Assembly: GCA_964582225.1 (NCBI GenBank) | Contig: CAZORA010000012.1 | Span: 1 to 64,000, forward strand | Direction of reading: 5' to 3' | DNA: 64,000 bases | Source of the DNA: Dokdonella_A sp964582225 | GTDB taxonomy: Bacteria > Pseudomonadota > Gammaproteobacteria > Xanthomonadales > Rhodanobacteraceae | Shown here: piece by piece, positions 62,807-64,000 of the stretch | Layout of the letters: each line of letters opens with the position of its first letter | How positions within the stretch are numbered: the stretch's first letter is position 1 | Program-made: the position numbers and the translations under genes | Notes under the pieces: model-generated | The model's input: only the letters and a program-made list of their open reading frames with translations | Told to the model about the DNA's origin: nothing | The model's database searches: none

Positions 62807-64000
62807 GCGGGTGCCACGCCAGGCGGGCGGCGCCGACAGCCCTTGCGCTGCTGCTTTCTGCCTGCACCACCCAGCCGCAGCGGTCACTCCCCATGCCCGA
62901 GACGTCGGCGGCGACGTCTGAACCGGCTGCCGTCGAAGCGGCACCGGCGGCTGCCATCACCCAGCCATCGGCGCCGGATTCGCCCTGGCAGCGCCTGCGC
63001 CGCCGCTTCGTACTGAACGCCTGCGACTACCGCCCAGAGGTGCGGCGCCTGGCCCAGATCGAGGCGCGCAACCCGCGCCTGTTCGAGGCCAGCTGGCGCG
63101 AGGCCATGCCGCTACTGCTGCTGGTGGTCGAGCAGCTCGAGGAGCGCGATCTTCCAGGTGAACTGGCCCTGGTGCCTTGGGTGGAAAGCCGCTATCAACC
63201 CCTACCCGGCGTCGGCGCGCGCCCGGCCGGCATGTGGCAGCTGGCCGCCGGCACCGCTCGTGAAGCTGGACTGCGGGTGGGCGCGGAGCGCGATGAGCGT
63301 CTGGACGCGCAGGCCTCCACCACAGCGGCACTCGACCTGATGGCGGGCTACGGGGAGCGCTTCGACGATTGGCGCCTCGCCGACTTCGCCTACAGCAGCG
63401 GCGAGTTCCGCATACGTCGGCTGCTGCGCACACGCGAGGCTGCAAGCCTCGATGCCGCCGAGCTCGCGCGCCTCCACCCGCGCGCGCAACAACACCTCGA
63501 TCGCGTGATGGCGCTGGCCTGCGTGATCGAACAGCCGGAGCTTTTCGGGGTGCGCCTGCCGGAACCTGGCGCCGACGACCTGCTCGCAGCCTTCCCGTTG
63601 GAGGCCAGCGTGGACCCGGACCTGGTGGCGCACCTGGCCGACCTGCCGCCGGCGGCGCTGCGCCGCTGGAACGCCGCCTACTGGCGTCAACCCGCGGCGC
63701 GCGTCGACACCGAGCTGCTGCTGCCGACGAGTCGACACGGGAGGCTGCGTGGCGCGCTCGACGCGATTCCGCAGGCGCTGCGTGGCGCGTGGCACAGCGA
63801 GCGAATCGCCGAATCGATCGACGTGGACGAGCTCGCGGCGCGCCACTCGGTGGCGAGCGAGCTGCTCGCCTTCGTGAACGACCTCGATCGGCAGTCGCCG
63901 ATCGCTCCCGGAACCGCCCTGCTGCTGCCCGGCGACGCCGAAGCGGCGGCGCGGACGCGAGTCGCAAACGGCCACCATGTGGTCGTGCGCGGCGACACCC
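62803..64000 (+). CDS. mltD: Membrane-bound lytic murein transglycosylase D (3'-partial)
   Basis: The first 399 codons, cut by the window edge. TTG start at 62803 overlaps the gloB stop. Lipoprotein signal with lipobox LSAC (Cys 21); then an SLT goose-lysozyme-like domain (about 70-240) whose catalytic Glu is Glu 128 in LALVPWVESRYQP, followed by GMWQLAAGTAREAGL; a LysM repeat begins at about 388 (HHVVVRGDT). Cleaves peptidoglycan with 1,6-anhydro product; anchored to the outer membrane. E. coli also has mltD beside gloB. Confidence 0.9.
   Translation, partial: MSGCHARRAAPTALALLLSACTTQPQRSLPMPETSAATSEPAAVEAAPAAAITQPSAPDSPWQRLRRRFVLNACDYRPEVRRLAQIEARNPRLFEASWREAMPLLLLVVEQLEERDLPGELALVPWVESRYQPLPGVGARPAGMWQLAAGTAREAGLRVGAERDERLDAQASTTAALDLMAGYGERFDDWRLADFAYSSGEFRIRRLLRTREAASLDAAELARLHPRAQQHLDRVMALACVIEQPELFGVRLPEPGADDLLAAFPLEASVDPDLVAHLADLPPAALRRWNAAYWRQPAARVDTELLLPTSRHGRLRGALDAIPQALRGAWHSERIAESIDVDELAARHSVASELLAFVNDLDRQSPIAPGTALLLPGDAEAAARTRVANGHHVVVRGDT

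Overview
The window is chromosomal DNA from a high-GC gammaproteobacterium, most likely of the Xanthomonadales/Lysobacterales. This rests on gene order and protein features: tpiA-secG-tRNA-Leu-nuoA to nuoN followed by tRNA-fMet-rimP-nusA-infB-rbfA-truB-rpsO-pnp; a 118-residue NuoA; a DksA with a long Lys/Ala-rich N-terminus and no four-cysteine zinc finger; and a FimX-type c-di-GMP receptor. The genus cannot be read from the sequence. No CRISPR array, prophage or complete insertion sequence was found.

Left end (1-5.4 kb): the last codons of a probable prepilin peptidase, then the threonine operon thrA-thrB-thrC. It is preceded by a Thr-rich candidate leader peptide and three mutually exclusive hairpins that look like an attenuator. 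A tRNA-Ala(CGC) with a strong terminator follows.

Accessory interval (5.4-15.96 kb): a frameshifted and truncated DDE transposase, a secreted beta-helix protein with a duplicated C-terminal domain, a C-terminal fragment of an IS1634-type transposase, a Fic-domain (AMPylase-type) gene with a candidate leaderless promoter, a T-arm-like fragment resembling a tRNA/tmRNA 3' end, a GNAT acetyltransferase, a large secreted protein of unknown function, and a class C group II intron with its maturase. The intron sits immediately behind the pnp terminator.

Core minus-strand block (15.96-45.3 kb), read from right to left: glmM, a GT-C-type membrane protein, tpiA, secG, tRNA-Leu(GAG), all 14 genes of NADH:quinone oxidoreductase (nuoA-N, with separate nuoC and nuoD), initiator tRNA-Met, then rimP-nusA-infB-rbfA-truB-rpsO-pnp. 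The last group couples 30S maturation, transcription elongation, translation initiation and RNA decay, and has the metY-rimP-nusA-infB order also known in E. coli.

Right part (45.4-64 kb): dksA; yidD-pyrC (dihydroorotase)-M23 peptidase on the plus strand; folE2; an operon mtaD-gph-squalene/phytoene synthase-like gene; divergent efp/epmB (elongation factor P and its lysine-modification enzyme); fimX convergent with htpX; gluQ-phbB; dnaQ, rnhA and a methyltransferase on the minus strand; divergent gloB; and a lipoprotein lytic transglycosylase (MltD type) cut by the window edge. The dnaQ-rnhA-methyltransferase-gloB cluster has the same gene neighbours as E. coli. A REP/BIME-like inverted repeat lies between htpX and gluQ, with a partial copy upstream of dnaQ.
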